This document shows, one piece after another, positions 46,807 to 55,687 of a DNA stretch of 64,000 nucleotides. The notes under the pieces were generated by a model that saw only the letters and a list, made by a program, of their open reading frames with translations, was not told where the DNA came from and did no database searches. The position numbers were made by a program, and so were the translations under genes. This DNA is from Sandaracinobacteroides saxicola (lineage in GTDB: Bacteria; Pseudomonadota; Alphaproteobacteria; Sphingomonadales; Sphingomonadaceae): contig NZ_CP059851.1 in assembly GCF_014117445.1 (NCBI RefSeq), positions 1,736,001-1,800,000 of the forward strand, given 5' to 3'. Position 1 is the stretch's first letter; each line of letters starts with the position of its first letter.

Positions 46807-47379
46807 ATGACCTTCAACGACGCCACCACGCCCCTGCGCCTGCTTGCCACACGCCGCTCCGGAAAGGCCCGCGATCTCGCCGCACCCGGCCCCGACCCGG
46901 CGCAGCTCGAAACCATCTTCACGGCTGCATCCCGCGTGCCGGACCATGGCAAACTGGCGCCGTGGCGCTTCGTCACCATCACCGACCGTGCCGCTCTCGC
47001 CGATCTGATCACACCTGCCAATGCCGGCCGGGCGGAGCGTGAGGCGATGCACGCCTTCGCGCATCAGGCCCCCACCCTGGTCGTCATGCTGTTTCGCCCC
47101 AACAGCGCCCGCGCCATCCCCGAATGGGAACAGATGCTGTCCGCCGGCGCGGCGGCGCAGAACCTCATTCTCGCCACCCACGCGCTGGGCTTTGCCGCCA
47201 ACTGGCTCACCGGCCCCGCCGCCTACGTGCAAGCGGTCGCCGAAACCCTCGGTCAGGCTGGCGACCGCGTCGTCGGCTTCTTCTTCCTCGGCACCCCCAC
47301 CAAAGCGCTTGAAGAACGCCCCCGCCCCGCCCTTGCCGACATCGTCCGCCGCTGGCCTAGCGCAGCCGCACAACCTTGA
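46807..47379 (+). CDS. Nitroreductase family flavoprotein
   Basis: A 190-residue FMN-dependent nitroreductase, like E. coli YdjA in size. The FMN-binding RRSGKARDLAAPGPD near the N-terminus, the conserved ASRVPDHGKLAPWRFV, and LILATHALGFAANWLTGPAA are all present. It likely reduces nitro- or quinone-like compounds with NAD(P)H. Its 3' end overlaps by 23 bases the convergent gene at 47357. Confidence 0.88.
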   Translation: MTFNDATTPLRLLATRRSGKARDLAAPGPDPAQLETIFTAASRVPDHGKLAPWRFVTITDRAALADLITPANAGRAEREAMHAFAHQAPTLVVMLFRPNSARAIPEWEQMLSAGAAAQNLILATHALGFAANWLTGPAAYVQAVAETLGQAGDRVVGFFFLGTPTKALEERPRPALADIVRRWPSAAAQP

Positions 47380-47926
47380 CCGAGCGCCCGACCTTTGGGA
47401 TCGTCAGAAGATAACTTCCCATCATCCCGCGCGAGAGGCGCACTTCACTGCCCACCCGCACCGGCGGAAACTCCAGCCCCTCGGTCTGCCGCCACATCAT
47501 GCCGTTATCCAGCACGAACACCGCTCGCCCGGTGGTGCTGTTCACCAGCAATTCCTGCAATTTGGCAGTCAGGTTTTCCAGCTTGCCCTCGGGATTGTCG
47601 GGCCGGATCGCCGCCGGCAATGTCTCCCGACCGAACGCCGCTTTCTTCTCCGCCTCCAATGCCGCCGTCCGCTCGGCCGCCGCCTTTGCCGCCGCCGCCT
47701 CCGCCAATGCCTTGACCTTCGCCGCCTCCGCCTCCCGCCGCGCCACCGCGGCGCGCGCCTCGGCGCTGACGCCAGCCACTACCCGGTCGTAACAGGCGAG
47801 CCGTTCGGCCGCCTCCACCTTCGCCACACACGCCAGCAACGGCGCGCTGTCGATCGTCTGCGCCGACGCCTGAACCACCATCAGTGGCCCGGCCAGCAGC
47901 ATCACCGTCATTATCGCAAACCGCAT
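47357..47926 (-). CDS. Hypothetical exported coiled-coil protein
   Basis: A 189-residue protein with a signal peptide (MRFAIMTVMLLAGPLMVVQ, cleaved after ASA). The mature N-terminus LLACVAKVEAAERLACYDRV has two cysteines in a motif (Cx-n-ERLACYD) seen in type VI secretion-linked and other small periplasmic proteins. A long Ala/Glu/Lys coiled coil (about 60-100) is followed by a C-terminal beta domain (GRAVFVLDNGMMWRQTEG through GSYLLTIPKVGRSVKV) that resembles an SH3-like fold. Start chosen at 47926; upstream codons overlap the divergent CysQ gene. Role unknown. Confidence 0.65.
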   Translation of the reverse strand: MRFAIMTVMLLAGPLMVVQASAQTIDSAPLLACVAKVEAAERLACYDRVVAGVSAEARAAVARREAEAAKVKALAEAAAAKAAAERTAALEAEKKAAFGRETLPAAIRPDNPEGKLENLTAKLQELLVNSTTGRAVFVLDNGMMWRQTEGLEFPPVRVGSEVRLSRGMMGSYLLTIPKVGRSVKVVRLR

Positions 47927-47972
47927 CACCCGCTCCCTTGACCGCACCGAACCCGCCTCTGATAGCAACCCC

Positions 47973-48755
47973 ATGCCCAAAGACCATAGCGCCCTCATCG
48001 CTGCCCTCGCCCCCGCCATGCACGACGCCGGCGCATTGATCGAGCGGATCAAGGCCGCCGGCCTGACCCACAGCGACAAGGCCGACGCCTCCCCCGTGAC
48101 CCAGGCCGACACGCAGGCCGAAGCACTGCTCGAAGCTGCCATCCGCGCCGCCGACCCGGATGCGGTCATTGTCGGGGAAGAGGCCGTCGCCGCCGGCATC
48201 ATGCCCGACCCGTGCGGCCGCTTCTGGCTGATCGATCCGCTGGACGGCACCCGCGACTTCATCGCCGGCCGCTCGGACTACAGCGTCAATATCGGCCTTG
48301 TCGAAGCCGGCGTCCCCGTCCTCGGCCTCGTCCTCCACCCCCCCACCAACACGCTGTGGGCCGGGGCGCGTGGGCTCGGTGCCTGGGTCGAACGCGATGG
48401 CATGCGCACCGCCATCCGCACCCGCGCCATGCCCCCCGCGCCCCGAATTGTCACCAGCCACAGCCACCTCGACGAGCGCACCAAAGCCTGGGTCGCCACC
48501 ATTCCCGATGCCATCATCACCCCCTCGGGCAGCAGCCTGAAATTCTGCCTTTTGGCGGAGGGACTCGCCGACCTGTACCCCCGTTTCGGCCCGACCAGCG
48601 AATGGGATACCGCTGCCGCCGACGCGATCCTCCGTGCCGCCGGCGGCCTCACCCTGGGGCCGGACGCCACCCACTTCCCTTACGCCAAACCCGGCTACCG
48701 CAACGGCGCCTTCCTCGCCATCGCCGATCCGGCCTGCCCACTGCGCCTGGTCTAA
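47973..48755 (+). CDS. cysQ: Inositol monophosphatase-fold phosphatase, CysQ type
   Basis: A 260-residue Mg-dependent phosphatase of the inositol-monophosphatase superfamily. Metal-binding motifs: VTQADTQAE, GEEA and WLIDPLDGTRDFIAG; the C-terminal GSSLKFCLLAEGLADLYPRFGPTSEWDTAA is the pattern of CysQ, 3'(2'),5'-bisphosphate nucleotidase, which recycles PAP in sulfur assimilation. The alternative, an inositol or histidinol phosphatase, is less likely from the C-terminal motif. It is divergent from the exported coiled-coil protein. Confidence 0.85.
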   Translation: MPKDHSALIAALAPAMHDAGALIERIKAAGLTHSDKADASPVTQADTQAEALLEAAIRAADPDAVIVGEEAVAAGIMPDPCGRFWLIDPLDGTRDFIAGRSDYSVNIGLVEAGVPVLGLVLHPPTNTLWAGARGLGAWVERDGMRTAIRTRAMPPAPRIVTSHSHLDERTKAWVATIPDAIITPSGSSLKFCLLAEGLADLYPRFGPTSEWDTAAADAILRAAGGLTLGPDATHFPYAKPGYRNGAFLAIADPACPLRLV

Positions 48756-48774
48756 GCCGCAGCAGCGATGCGGT

Positions 48775-49788
48775 TCAATAAGCCCGCGCGATCGCAAACT
48801 CGACCGTCTCCGCCAGCGCCGCCTTCGCCGCGCTCGGCGGCAGCAGCGCCAGCGCGTCCACTGCCCGGCTGCCATACAGCCTCGCCCGCGCATGTGTATC
48901 GCCAATCGCTCCCGTCGCATGCAGGCGCGCCGTCGCTTCCGCCAGCTCCGCCTCGCCGTTGGCGCGTCCGCTCATGGCATGGCGCCAGAAACGCCGCGCC
49001 GCCTCGTCCCCCCGCGCATAGGCCAGGATCACCGGCAGCGTCACCTTACCGTCACGGAAATCATCGCCGGTGTCCTTCCCCATCGTCGCCGCGTCGCTGA
49101 CATAGTCGATGGCGTCATCCACCAGCTGGAAGGCGATTCCCAGGTTCCGGCCATAGGCCTCCAGCGCCGCCTCGACGCGCGCCTCCCGCTCCGCCACCAC
49201 CGCGGCGATCTGGCAGGCCGCGGCAAACAGCGCCGCCGTCTTGGCGCTGATGATTTCCAGATAGCGATCCTCGGTCGTCTCGACCATCCGCTGCGCGGTC
49301 AGCTGCGCCACCTCACCCTCGGCAATCACCGCGCTGGCATGGCTCAGGATCTTCAACACGCGCAGCGAGCCGTCCTCCACCATCAGCTCGAAGGAACGGC
49401 TGAACAGGAAATCACCCACCAGCACGCTGGGCGCATTGCCCCAGATGGTGTTCGCCGTCGCCCGCCCGCGCCTGAGGTCGCTGCCGTCCACCACATCATC
49501 GTGCAGCAGCGTCGCGGTGTGGATGAACTCCACGCACGCCGCCAGCTTGTGATGCCGCGTGCCGGCATAATCCAGCGCGGCGGCACAGCCCAGCGTCAGC
49601 ATTGGCCGCAGCCGCTTGCCGCCGCCGGCGATCAGATGCCCGGCCAGTTCGGGGATCAGCGCCACCGGCGACTGCATCCGGTCCAGGATCACGCGGTTGA
49701 CGTCGTTCATGCCAGCCGCCACCAGAGACATCAGCGGCTTCAGGCTGGGCACCCGGTCGGGGCGCAACGGAACAACGGTCGCGGTCAT
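48775..49788 (-). CDS. ispB: Long-chain polyprenyl diphosphate synthase
   Basis: A 337-residue trans-prenyltransferase making the octa-/decaprenyl chain of ubiquinone. The first Asp-rich motif is LLHDDVVDGSDLRRG, the second FQLVDDAIDY, with GGKRLRPMLTL and KTAALFAAACQ between them. The lack of a bulky residue just before the first motif fits long-chain products. Sphingomonads have Q-10, so decaprenyl diphosphate is the likely product. Divergent from the chorismate mutase gene. Confidence 0.93.
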   Translation of the reverse strand: MTATVVPLRPDRVPSLKPLMSLVAAGMNDVNRVILDRMQSPVALIPELAGHLIAGGGKRLRPMLTLGCAAALDYAGTRHHKLAACVEFIHTATLLHDDVVDGSDLRRGRATANTIWGNAPSVLVGDFLFSRSFELMVEDGSLRVLKILSHASAVIAEGEVAQLTAQRMVETTEDRYLEIISAKTAALFAAACQIAAVVAEREARVEAALEAYGRNLGIAFQLVDDAIDYVSDAATMGKDTGDDFRDGKVTLPVILAYARGDEAARRFWRHAMSGRANGEAELAEATARLHATGAIGDTHARARLYGSRAVDALALLPPSAAKAALAETVEFAIARAY

Positions 49789-49851
49789 GGCAATCCGCTA
49801 TGGCCAACGGCAGGGCGGCGCAAGGGCGAGCGTGTCGCAGGGAGGACAGGA

Positions 49852-50160
49852 ATGAGCGCAGATCCCGTGCTGGCTGGCTATCGCCAGAGCATCGATAACA
49901 TCGACGCGGCGCTGGTCTGCATGCTCGCCGAGCGCTTCAAGGTGACGCAGAAAGTCGGCACCTACAAGGCGACGCACAACCTGCCGCCGGCGGATCCGGC
50001 GCGAGAGGCACAACAGATCGCCCGCCTGCGCAACCTGGCCGCAGACGCGCAGCTCGACCCGGATTTCACCGAAAAATTCCTGCGCTTCATCATCGACGAG
50101 GTCATCCGGCACCACGAGGCAAACGGGGCGCGCGATGAGCGACTGCACAGCAGTCGCTAA
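49852..50160 (+). CDS. Chorismate mutase (AroQ class)
   Basis: A 102-residue all-helical chorismate mutase converting chorismate to prephenate for Phe and Tyr synthesis. The start at 49852 has GGAGGAC upstream. Key elements are YRQSIDNIDAALVCMLAERF (active-site Arg near the N-terminus), KVTQKVGTYKATHNLPPADP with the catalytic lysine, and the C-terminal RFIIDEVIRHHEANG helix. Length is normal for the monofunctional AroQ enzyme. Divergent from ispB. Confidence 0.9.
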   Translation: MSADPVLAGYRQSIDNIDAALVCMLAERFKVTQKVGTYKATHNLPPADPAREAQQIARLRNLAADAQLDPDFTEKFLRFIIDEVIRHHEANGARDERLHSSR

Positions 50161-50195
50161 CTCGTCGGCTTTGCCGACGGCCGCCTGACCCGACC

Positions 50196-50747
50196 TCAGC
50201 CCAGTTTCGCGATGGCCTCGTCGGTCAGCGGCGCAAGCTCGCCATTCGCCGCTTTCGCCGCCAGGATGTCACGCGCCGCGCCGGCTGCCAGTTGCGCCGC
50301 GCGTGCCCGCAATTCGCCCTCAGCCGCCCGCTGGGCCGCCGCGATGCGATCCTCTGCCAGCTTCGTCCGGCGCGCGATCGCCGCATCCGCCGCGGTCTCG
50401 GCATTCGCCAACACCAGTTCCGCTTCGCGCCTTGCTCCGGCAACGATCGCCGCCGCATCTTTTTCGGCCTGCGCCGCATCCGCCGCTGCCTGCGCGCGAA
50501 GCGCCTCGGCCTCGGCCTTCAGCATTGCTGCTTCGGCCAAATCAGCGCGAACCTTCGCCGCGCGCGCGTCCAGCGCGGCGCCGATCGCCTTGAAAGCCCC
50601 CAACTTCCACAGGATGGCAACGAAGGTCGCAAAGGCAATCGCCACCCAGCCGTAGCTGTCCAGGCCCAGAAAGGCCGGATGCGCCTCATGCGCGCCACCG
50701 TGCGCTTCCGTTGTCGCTGTCGTTTGCGCCGTTTCCGCCATCGTCAT
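50196..50747 (-). CDS. atpF: ATP synthase F0 subunit b
   Basis: A 183-residue peripheral-stalk subunit. One membrane helix (GWVAIAFATFVAILWKLGAF) is preceded by a His/Glu-rich leader and followed by a long coiled coil rich in Ala, Glu and Lys (ADLAEAAMLKAEAEALRAQA, DAAQAEKDAAAIVAGARREA). Last gene of the F0 operon atpI-B-E-b'-b, three bases after b'. The F1 genes are not in the window, as usual for alphaproteobacteria where F0 and F1 are split. Confidence 0.94.
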   Translation of the reverse strand: MTMAETAQTTATTEAHGGAHEAHPAFLGLDSYGWVAIAFATFVAILWKLGAFKAIGAALDARAAKVRADLAEAAMLKAEAEALRAQAAADAAQAEKDAAAIVAGARREAELVLANAETAADAAIARRTKLAEDRIAAAQRAAEGELRARAAQLAAGAARDILAAKAANGELAPLTDEAIAKLG

Positions 50748-50750
50748 TCC

Positions 50751-51230
50751 TTATGCCGCACGCCGGGCGACCGCAGCCGCAGCCACGTCCTGGTCCACCG
50801 CCACATCGGCAAGCCGCTTCACCAGATCCACGGTGGCGTTGGCTGCCACGGCATCCAGCTCCGCCACGGCCGAAGCACGCGCCGCTGCCAGTGCCGCCAT
50901 CGCCGCGTCCGCCTTGGCGCCCAGTTCGGCATCCACAACCGCCAGCTTCGCCGCGGTTGCCGCGTTGGCCCGTTCCTTCGCGGCATTGACGAGGCCATTG
51001 GCCTCGCCACGCGCCGCCGAGATCGCGCCGCTGCCACCGCTGGAAGCAGCGACCGCCGCCTCCTTCGCCGCCGCCGCTGCGGACAGGTCGCGGCCGATCA
51101 CCTCGCGGCGGTTCTCAACCACTTTCTCCACCCGCGGCAGCATGCGCGTCAGCGACAGATACAGCAGGCCGAAGATCAGCGTCAGCCACGCGATCTGCGG
51201 CAGCGCGTCAGCGAAATTGAACTGGGGCAT
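50751..51230 (-). CDS. ATP synthase F0 subunit b'
   Basis: A 159-residue second b-type stalk subunit, as found in photosynthetic and other alphaproteobacteria that use a b/b' heterodimer. MPQFNFADALPQIAWLTLIF starts its membrane helix; the conserved LSLTRMLPRVEKVVENRREV and a long Ala-rich coiled coil follow. It lies 16 bases after atpE and 3 bases before atpF on the same transcript. Confidence 0.93.
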   Translation of the reverse strand: MPQFNFADALPQIAWLTLIFGLLYLSLTRMLPRVEKVVENRREVIGRDLSAAAAAKEAAVAASSGGSGAISAARGEANGLVNAAKERANAATAAKLAVVDAELGAKADAAMAALAAARASAVAELDAVAANATVDLVKRLADVAVDQDVAAAAVARRAA

Positions 51231-51246
51231 GGCGCCGGTCGTCCGG

Positions 51247-51474
51247 TCAGACGGCGAACAGCAGCAGCAGCGCCACCAGGAACGCGAAAATCCCCAGCGC
51301 TTCCGTCACGGCAAAGCCGAAAATCAGGTTCGGACGCTGCGAATCAGCGGCTGCCGGATTGCGCAGCGCGCCCGACAGGAAAAAGGCGAAGAGCGTGCCC
51401 ACGCCGATCGCGGCAAGGCCCATCCCGATGGCGGCGATGCCGGCGCCGATCAGCTTGGCTGCAGATGCGTCCAT
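51247..51474 (-). CDS. atpE: ATP synthase F0 subunit c
   Basis: A 75-residue proteolipid of the proton-driven rotor ring. Two hydrophobic hairpin helices are joined by the polar loop [16 protein letters not shown], with the proton-carrying glutamate in [29 protein letters not shown] in the first helix is standard. Encoded between atpB and b'. Confidence 0.97.
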   Translation of the reverse strand: MDASAAKLIGAGIAAIGMGLAAIGVGTLFAFFLSGALRNPAAADSQRPNLIFGFAVTEALGIFAFLVALLLLFAV

Positions 51475-51497
51475 TATTCTATTCCTTCCGTGTTAAC

Positions 51498-52244
51498 TCA
51501 GTGATGCAGGTTGATGGAATCGTTGAGGTAAATGCAGGTCAGCAGGGCGAACACATAGGCCTGCACCACCGCCACGATCAGCTCCAGTCCATAAAAGGCA
51601 ACGGTCATGACCAGCGGCAGCGGCGACAGCAGTGCCAGCAGGCCACCCGCCGTTCCCAGCGAGATCACGAAGCCCGCGAACACCTTCAACAGGATGTGCC
51701 CGGCGGTCATATTGGCGAACAGACGGATGGCGAGCGTCAGCGGCCGCGACAGGAATGAGATGATCTCAATCGGCACGATCAACAGCAGCAGCACCCACGG
51801 TGTGTTCGCCGGCACGAAAAGACTGAGGAAATGGAACCCGTGCCGCACCACGCCAACCACGATGCAGATCACGAAAATCAGCGCGGCAAAGGCGAAGGTG
51901 ACGGCGATATGGCTCGTCACCGTGAAGGTAAAGGGCACCAGCCCGATCATGTTGGCGACCAGCACGAAAATGAACAGCGAGAAGATGAAGGGCACGAACT
52001 TGCGCCCTTTCGGCCCGATATTCTCGTGCACCATGCCGCCGATGAATTCGTGCAGCGTTTCTACCGCAGCCTGCCAGCGATTCGGCACCAGCGCAGCGTT
52101 GCGCGTGCCCATCCACATCAGCCCCAGGATTAGCAGCAGCGCAATGGCCATGAACATCGACGCATTGGTGAACGAGACGTCATACCCACCCACCGCCAGC
52201 GGGGCGATGCGACTGATCTCGAACTGCTCCAGCGGACTTGCCAC
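51498..52244 (-). CDS. atpB: ATP synthase F0 subunit a
   Basis: A 248-residue stator subunit forming the proton half-channels. The essential arginine is in FLSRPLTLAIRLFANMTAGH, with LKVFAGFVISL and the C-terminal ELIVAVVQAYVFALLTCIYL helix. It starts with GTG at 52244, whose first base is the last base of the atpI stop (TAGTG), so translation is coupled. Length is normal for alphaproteobacteria. Confidence 0.97.
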   Translation of the reverse strand: MASPLEQFEISRIAPLAVGGYDVSFTNASMFMAIALLLILGLMWMGTRNAALVPNRWQAAVETLHEFIGGMVHENIGPKGRKFVPFIFSLFIFVLVANMIGLVPFTFTVTSHIAVTFAFAALIFVICIVVGVVRHGFHFLSLFVPANTPWVLLLLIVPIEIISFLSRPLTLAIRLFANMTAGHILLKVFAGFVISLGTAGGLLALLSPLPLVMTVAFYGLELIVAVVQAYVFALLTCIYLNDSINLHH

Positions 52245-52579
52245 TATTCGCCCTCTTGCCTTTGCGCCTGTGCCGCGGCCTGATCCGCCTTCACCGCTGC
52301 CGCCTCGCGGTTGACCGCGCGCATCAGGTTGGTGAAACCGGCGGCCAGCCCCAGCATCAGGAACAGGATCGCCATCCAGGGTTTGGTGCCGAACCAGCTG
52401 TCCAGCTGCCAGCCGATCGCAAACCCCACCATTGTCGCCACCGCGATCTCGACCGCATAGCGGGTGCCGCTCGCCAATGCCCGCTGCGCCACCTCCCGCG
52501 GCGGTGTATGTTTCGCCTGTGCCGCTGCCAGCCGGGCCCCGAGCGCGTCGAGGTCGGCCTTTTGATCAGCGTCGGGCAA
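52244..52579 (-). CDS. atpI: ATP synthase assembly protein AtpI
   Basis: First gene of the F0 operon, about 111 residues, with two membrane helices (VEIAVATMVGFAIGWQLDSW and WMAILFLMLGLAAGFTNLMR) and the family motif GxxLDxWFGTKPW. AtpI helps c-ring assembly and Mg uptake. The 5' end is uncertain: I place it at a TTG (52579) just before PDADQKADLDALGARLAAAQ; the frame stays open to an ATG at 52723, but that longer leader does not look like AtpI. Confidence 0.8.
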   Translation of the reverse strand: MPDADQKADLDALGARLAAAQAKHTPPREVAQRALASGTRYAVEIAVATMVGFAIGWQLDSWFGTKPWMAILFLMLGLAAGFTNLMRAVNREAAAVKADQAAAQAQRQEGE

Positions 52580-52712
52580 GACAGACCCCGCAAAGTCGGT
52601 GCCGAAACCGGCATGAACGAAAGCACCCCGCCGGTCGAACCGCCGAAGCGAGGCCCCGTTAGAAGCCCAGCCCGCAAAGGTCAAGCGGCCGCTTGCTGCA
52701 CCGCAGCGGGGG

Positions 52713-52728
52713 ATGACAATCATGTCAT
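52713..52728. promoter_or_regulatory. ATGACA-N4-TGTCAT dyad between atpI and TonB receptor
   Basis: A perfect 6+4+6 inverted repeat lies in the divergent region, about 70 bases before the receptor start at 52796 and upstream of atpI. It is a candidate operator for either gene; which protein binds is unknown. Confidence 0.3.
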
Positions 52729-52795
52729 GCGTTATTCACGGAAAACCGCCTATGCCGCCACCACACATCCTTCTCCCCTTTTTTCCGGAACTCCC

Positions 52796-55150
52796 ATGCC
52801 TGCCCTGCGCCTGCTGCTCATTCCCGTCCTCGCCTCGCCCGCCCTTGCCCAGACCTTACCCCCCGCCCCGCGGCCCGCGGCCGATGATGACGATATCGTC
52901 GTCACCGCCACCGCCCCGCGCGGCACCGTGCCCGGCGACATCAAGCCCGAAATCAGCCTCTCGCCGGCCGACATCCGCGGCTATGGCGTGTCCTCGGTCG
53001 CCGACCTCCTCAACGAGCTCGGCCCCCAGTTGCGCAGCGGCCGCGGCGGTCAGCCCATCGTGCTCCTCAACGGCCAGCGAATCAGCGGTTTCCAGGAAAT
53101 CCGCGACCTGCCCACCGAAGCCATCCTGCGTACCGACATCCTGCCGGAAGAAGCCGCCCTCAAATATGGCTTCCCCGCCGGCCAGCGCGTCCTCAACATC
53201 GTGCTCCGCCCGCGCTTCCGCGCCACCACCGCCGAACTCAATGCCGGCAGCGCCACCGAAGGCGGCACCGCCAACGCCCAGGGCGAGCTCGGTTACCTCC
53301 GCATCCGCGACGCCGGCCGCCTCAACATCGATTTCAAGGCCGCCACGACCGAAGGCCTCACCGAGCCCGAACGCCCTCTTTCCCCCGCCAACCCCTTCCG
53401 CTCGCTGACGCCCGACACGCAGAGCTATAGCGGCAACCTCGTTTACAACCGCGTGCTCGGCCGCACCGCCGTCACCGCCAACGCCCGCCTGCAACTGGAT
53501 GAGAATGAGCGCCTCACCGGCGCCGCCGTCGGCCTCCCCCCCGCCGCACTCACGCAGACGACTGACAGCAGCACCGCCCGTCTGGGCCTCACCGCCAACG
53601 GCAACCTCGCCCGCTGGCGCTGGACGCTCACCGCCGGCTATGACCGGGTGGACAGCCGCACCACCACCGCCACCAACAACCCCACCACCCCCAACCGCGG
53701 CACCAGCCTGGCGAACACCGGCGCGCTGGACGCGCTGATCAGCGGCCCCGCTTTCCTGCTGCCCGCCGGTGAAGCCACCCTCGCCGTCCGCGCCGGCGCC
53801 AGCCTCTCCAGCCTCGACGCCACCTCCCGCCGCAACGGCCTTTCGACCGAATCGACCCTCACCCGCAACATCGGCAGCGGCCAGCTCAACCTCGACCTGC
53901 CGCTCGCCAGCGCCCGCAACGATGTCCTCCCCTGGCTCGGCGAGCTCAGCCTGAACGGCAACGCCGCCGTGCAGCAGCTGTCGGACTTCGGCACGCTGCG
54001 CACTTTCGGCGCCGGCCTGAACTGGCGCCCCGCGCCTCGCCTCTCACTGCTGTTCAGCTACACCGACGACCGGGACGCCCCCACCCCGCAACAACTCGGC
54101 AACCCCCTCATCACCACGCCGGGCGTCACCCTGTTCGATGCAGTTACCGGCCAGAGCGTCGTCGCGACCCAGGTCGGCGGCGGCAACCCGCTGCTCGCTG
54201 CCAGCACCGCCCGCAGCCTGAAATTGACCGGCAACTGGAAACCCTGGGAGGAGACCGACTTCAACCTGACCGCCAACTTCCTCTCCACCCGCACCGACAA
54301 CCTGATCAGCGCCTTTCCCGGCACCAGCGCCGCCATCCAGGCCGCCTTCCCCGAACGCTTCATCCGCGATTCCGCCGGCACACTCACCAGTGTGGACACC
54401 CGTCCGGTCAATTTCGCCCGCGCCACCGACACACAACTGCGCTGGGGCATCAATTTCTCGATGCCGCTCGCCACGCGCCAGCCACGCCCGCCCGAAGGCT
54501 GGGTGCCGCCATGGGTGCGCGAAGCCCGCGCCCGCGCCGCCGCCGGCACGCCACCGCCCGGTGGAGGCAGTACCGCCGCGCCCGGCCAGGCCGGCGGCCC
54601 GCCCTCTGGCGGCGGCTTCGGCGGGGGTGGTCCCGGCGGCGGCCAGGGCCGGGGCGGCGGCTTCGGGGGCAACCGCCTGCAATTCGCCCTCTACCACACC
54701 TGGCATTTCACCGATTCGATCCTGGTCCGCCCCGGCGGCCCGGTGATCGATCGCCTCGATGGCGGCAGTACCAGCGGCAACGGCGGCACCCCGCGCCACG
54801 AACTGGAACTCCAGAGCGGCTACAGCCGCGACGGCCTCGGCATTCGCCTCTCCGCCAACTGGCAGAGTGCAACCCGTGTCCTCGGCCCCAGCCCCGCCTC
54901 CACCCTCGATTTCGCTGATTTAGGCACGCTGAACCTGCGCCTCTTCTTCAACCCCACGCAGCGCTGGCAGTTGATCGACCGGGCTCCCTGGCTGCGCGGC
55001 ACCCGCGTCACGCTCGCCGTCACCAACCTCCTCAACAACCGGCAGCGCGTGACCGACGCCACCGGCGCCACCCCCACCGCCTTCCAGCCCGCGTACCTAG
55101 ACCCCACCGGCCGCCGCATCACGCTAAGCCTGCGCAAACTCTTTTTTTAG
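52796..55150 (+). CDS. TonB-dependent receptor plug domain protein with Gly-rich segment
   Basis: A 784-residue outer-membrane protein. The ATG at 52796 gives the signal peptide MPALRLLLIPVLASPALAQ. An acidic leader and a TonB-box-like DDIVVTATAP precede the plug (LSPADIRGYGVSSVADLLNE, IVLLNGQRISGFQEI), then a large barrel ending ITLSLRKLFF with the terminal phenylalanine. About residues 575-625 form a Pro/Gly-rich insertion (PPPGGGSTAAPGQAGG then GGGFGGGGPGGGQGRG), a feature of a sphingomonad/caulobacter receptor group. Substrate unknown. It is divergent from the atp operon. Confidence 0.85.
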   Translation: MPALRLLLIPVLASPALAQTLPPAPRPAADDDDIVVTATAPRGTVPGDIKPEISLSPADIRGYGVSSVADLLNELGPQLRSGRGGQPIVLLNGQRISGFQEIRDLPTEAILRTDILPEEAALKYGFPAGQRVLNIVLRPRFRATTAELNAGSATEGGTANAQGELGYLRIRDAGRLNIDFKAATTEGLTEPERPLSPANPFRSLTPDTQSYSGNLVYNRVLGRTAVTANARLQLDENERLTGAAVGLPPAALTQTTDSSTARLGLTANGNLARWRWTLTAGYDRVDSRTTTATNNPTTPNRGTSLANTGALDALISGPAFLLPAGEATLAVRAGASLSSLDATSRRNGLSTESTLTRNIGSGQLNLDLPLASARNDVLPWLGELSLNGNAAVQQLSDFGTLRTFGAGLNWRPAPRLSLLFSYTDDRDAPTPQQLGNPLITTPGVTLFDAVTGQSVVATQVGGGNPLLAASTARSLKLTGNWKPWEETDFNLTANFLSTRTDNLISAFPGTSAAIQAAFPERFIRDSAGTLTSVDTRPVNFARATDTQLRWGINFSMPLATRQPRPPEGWVPPWVREARARAAAGTPPPGGGSTAAPGQAGGPPSGGGFGGGGPGGGQGRGGGFGGNRLQFALYHTWHFTDSILVRPGGPVIDRLDGGSTSGNGGTPRHELELQSGYSRDGLGIRLSANWQSATRVLGPSPASTLDFADLGTLNLRLFFNPTQRWQLIDRAPWLRGTRVTLAVTNLLNNRQRVTDATGATPTAFQPAYLDPTGRRITLSLRKLFF

Positions 55151-55151
55151 T

Positions 55152-55273
55152 GCTGCGAAAGACTGGTCGAGAAATCGTTCAGGCCGTCGGCGAGAATGGT
55201 GATTTGGGAGCACCGAAGCGCAGCGCACTCAAGGTGCGTGAGCATCGGAGCGCAGCAAATCGCCTTTCGCAGC
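55152..55273. repeat. 122-base structured element bounded by 10-bp inverted repeats
   Basis: GCTGCGAAAG (55152-55161) and CTTTCGCAGC (55264-55273) are perfect inverted ends. Inside, near-direct repeats GAGCACCGAAGCGCAGC (55208) and GAGCATCGGAGCGCAGC (55240) flank a CGCAC-TCAAG-GTGCG hairpin, and GGTGATTTG/CAAATCGCC add another stem. It starts one base after the TonB receptor stop, so it could act as a 3' structure, a mobile palindromic unit or a small RNA. Confidence 0.55.
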
Positions 55274-55294
55274 CCGGCATGGACGATTTATCGG

Positions 55295-55612
55295 TCAGTC
55301 TTCAGGCGCGATCGTCACCTTCAACCCGTCAAGCTCAGCCGAAAATTTGATCTGACAGCTCAACCGGCTCGCCCCCGTTCGGTGATCGCTCGAATCGAGC
55401 AGGTCGGCCTCATCCTCGTTCGGCCCGCCCACCTTCGCCGTCCAGGCATCGTCCACCCACACATGACAGGTCGCGCACGAACAGCTGCCGCCGCACAGCG
55501 CCAGCAGCTCGTCGAACCCGGCGTCGCGGATCACCTCCATCACGCTCAGCCCGGCATCGCCCTCCACCGTCTTCTCGGCCCCGGCGCGGTTCTGAATCGT
55601 CAGCTTCGGCAT
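55295..55612 (-). CDS. 2Fe-2S ferredoxin (adrenodoxin/putidaredoxin type)
   Basis: A 105-residue vertebrate-type ferredoxin. Cluster ligands are in LCGGSCSCATCHVWVDDAW (three Cys of the C-x5-C-x2-C pattern) and the fourth in ASRLSCQIKF. The ATG at 55612 follows AGGGAG with good spacing; a GTG six bases upstream overlaps that site. Such ferredoxins shuttle electrons to cytochromes P450, ring-hydroxylating oxygenases or Fe-S assembly. None of these partners is in the window. Confidence 0.92.
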   Translation of the reverse strand: MPKLTIQNRAGAEKTVEGDAGLSVMEVIRDAGFDELLALCGGSCSCATCHVWVDDAWTAKVGGPNEDEADLLDSSDHRTGASRLSCQIKFSAELDGLKVTIAPED

Positions 55613-55687
55613 GGTCACTCCCTGTTGTGCATCGGCGTCGAGCGGCTATTAACGAGCGTCGCACCACACGCAAGACCGGACACCGCC

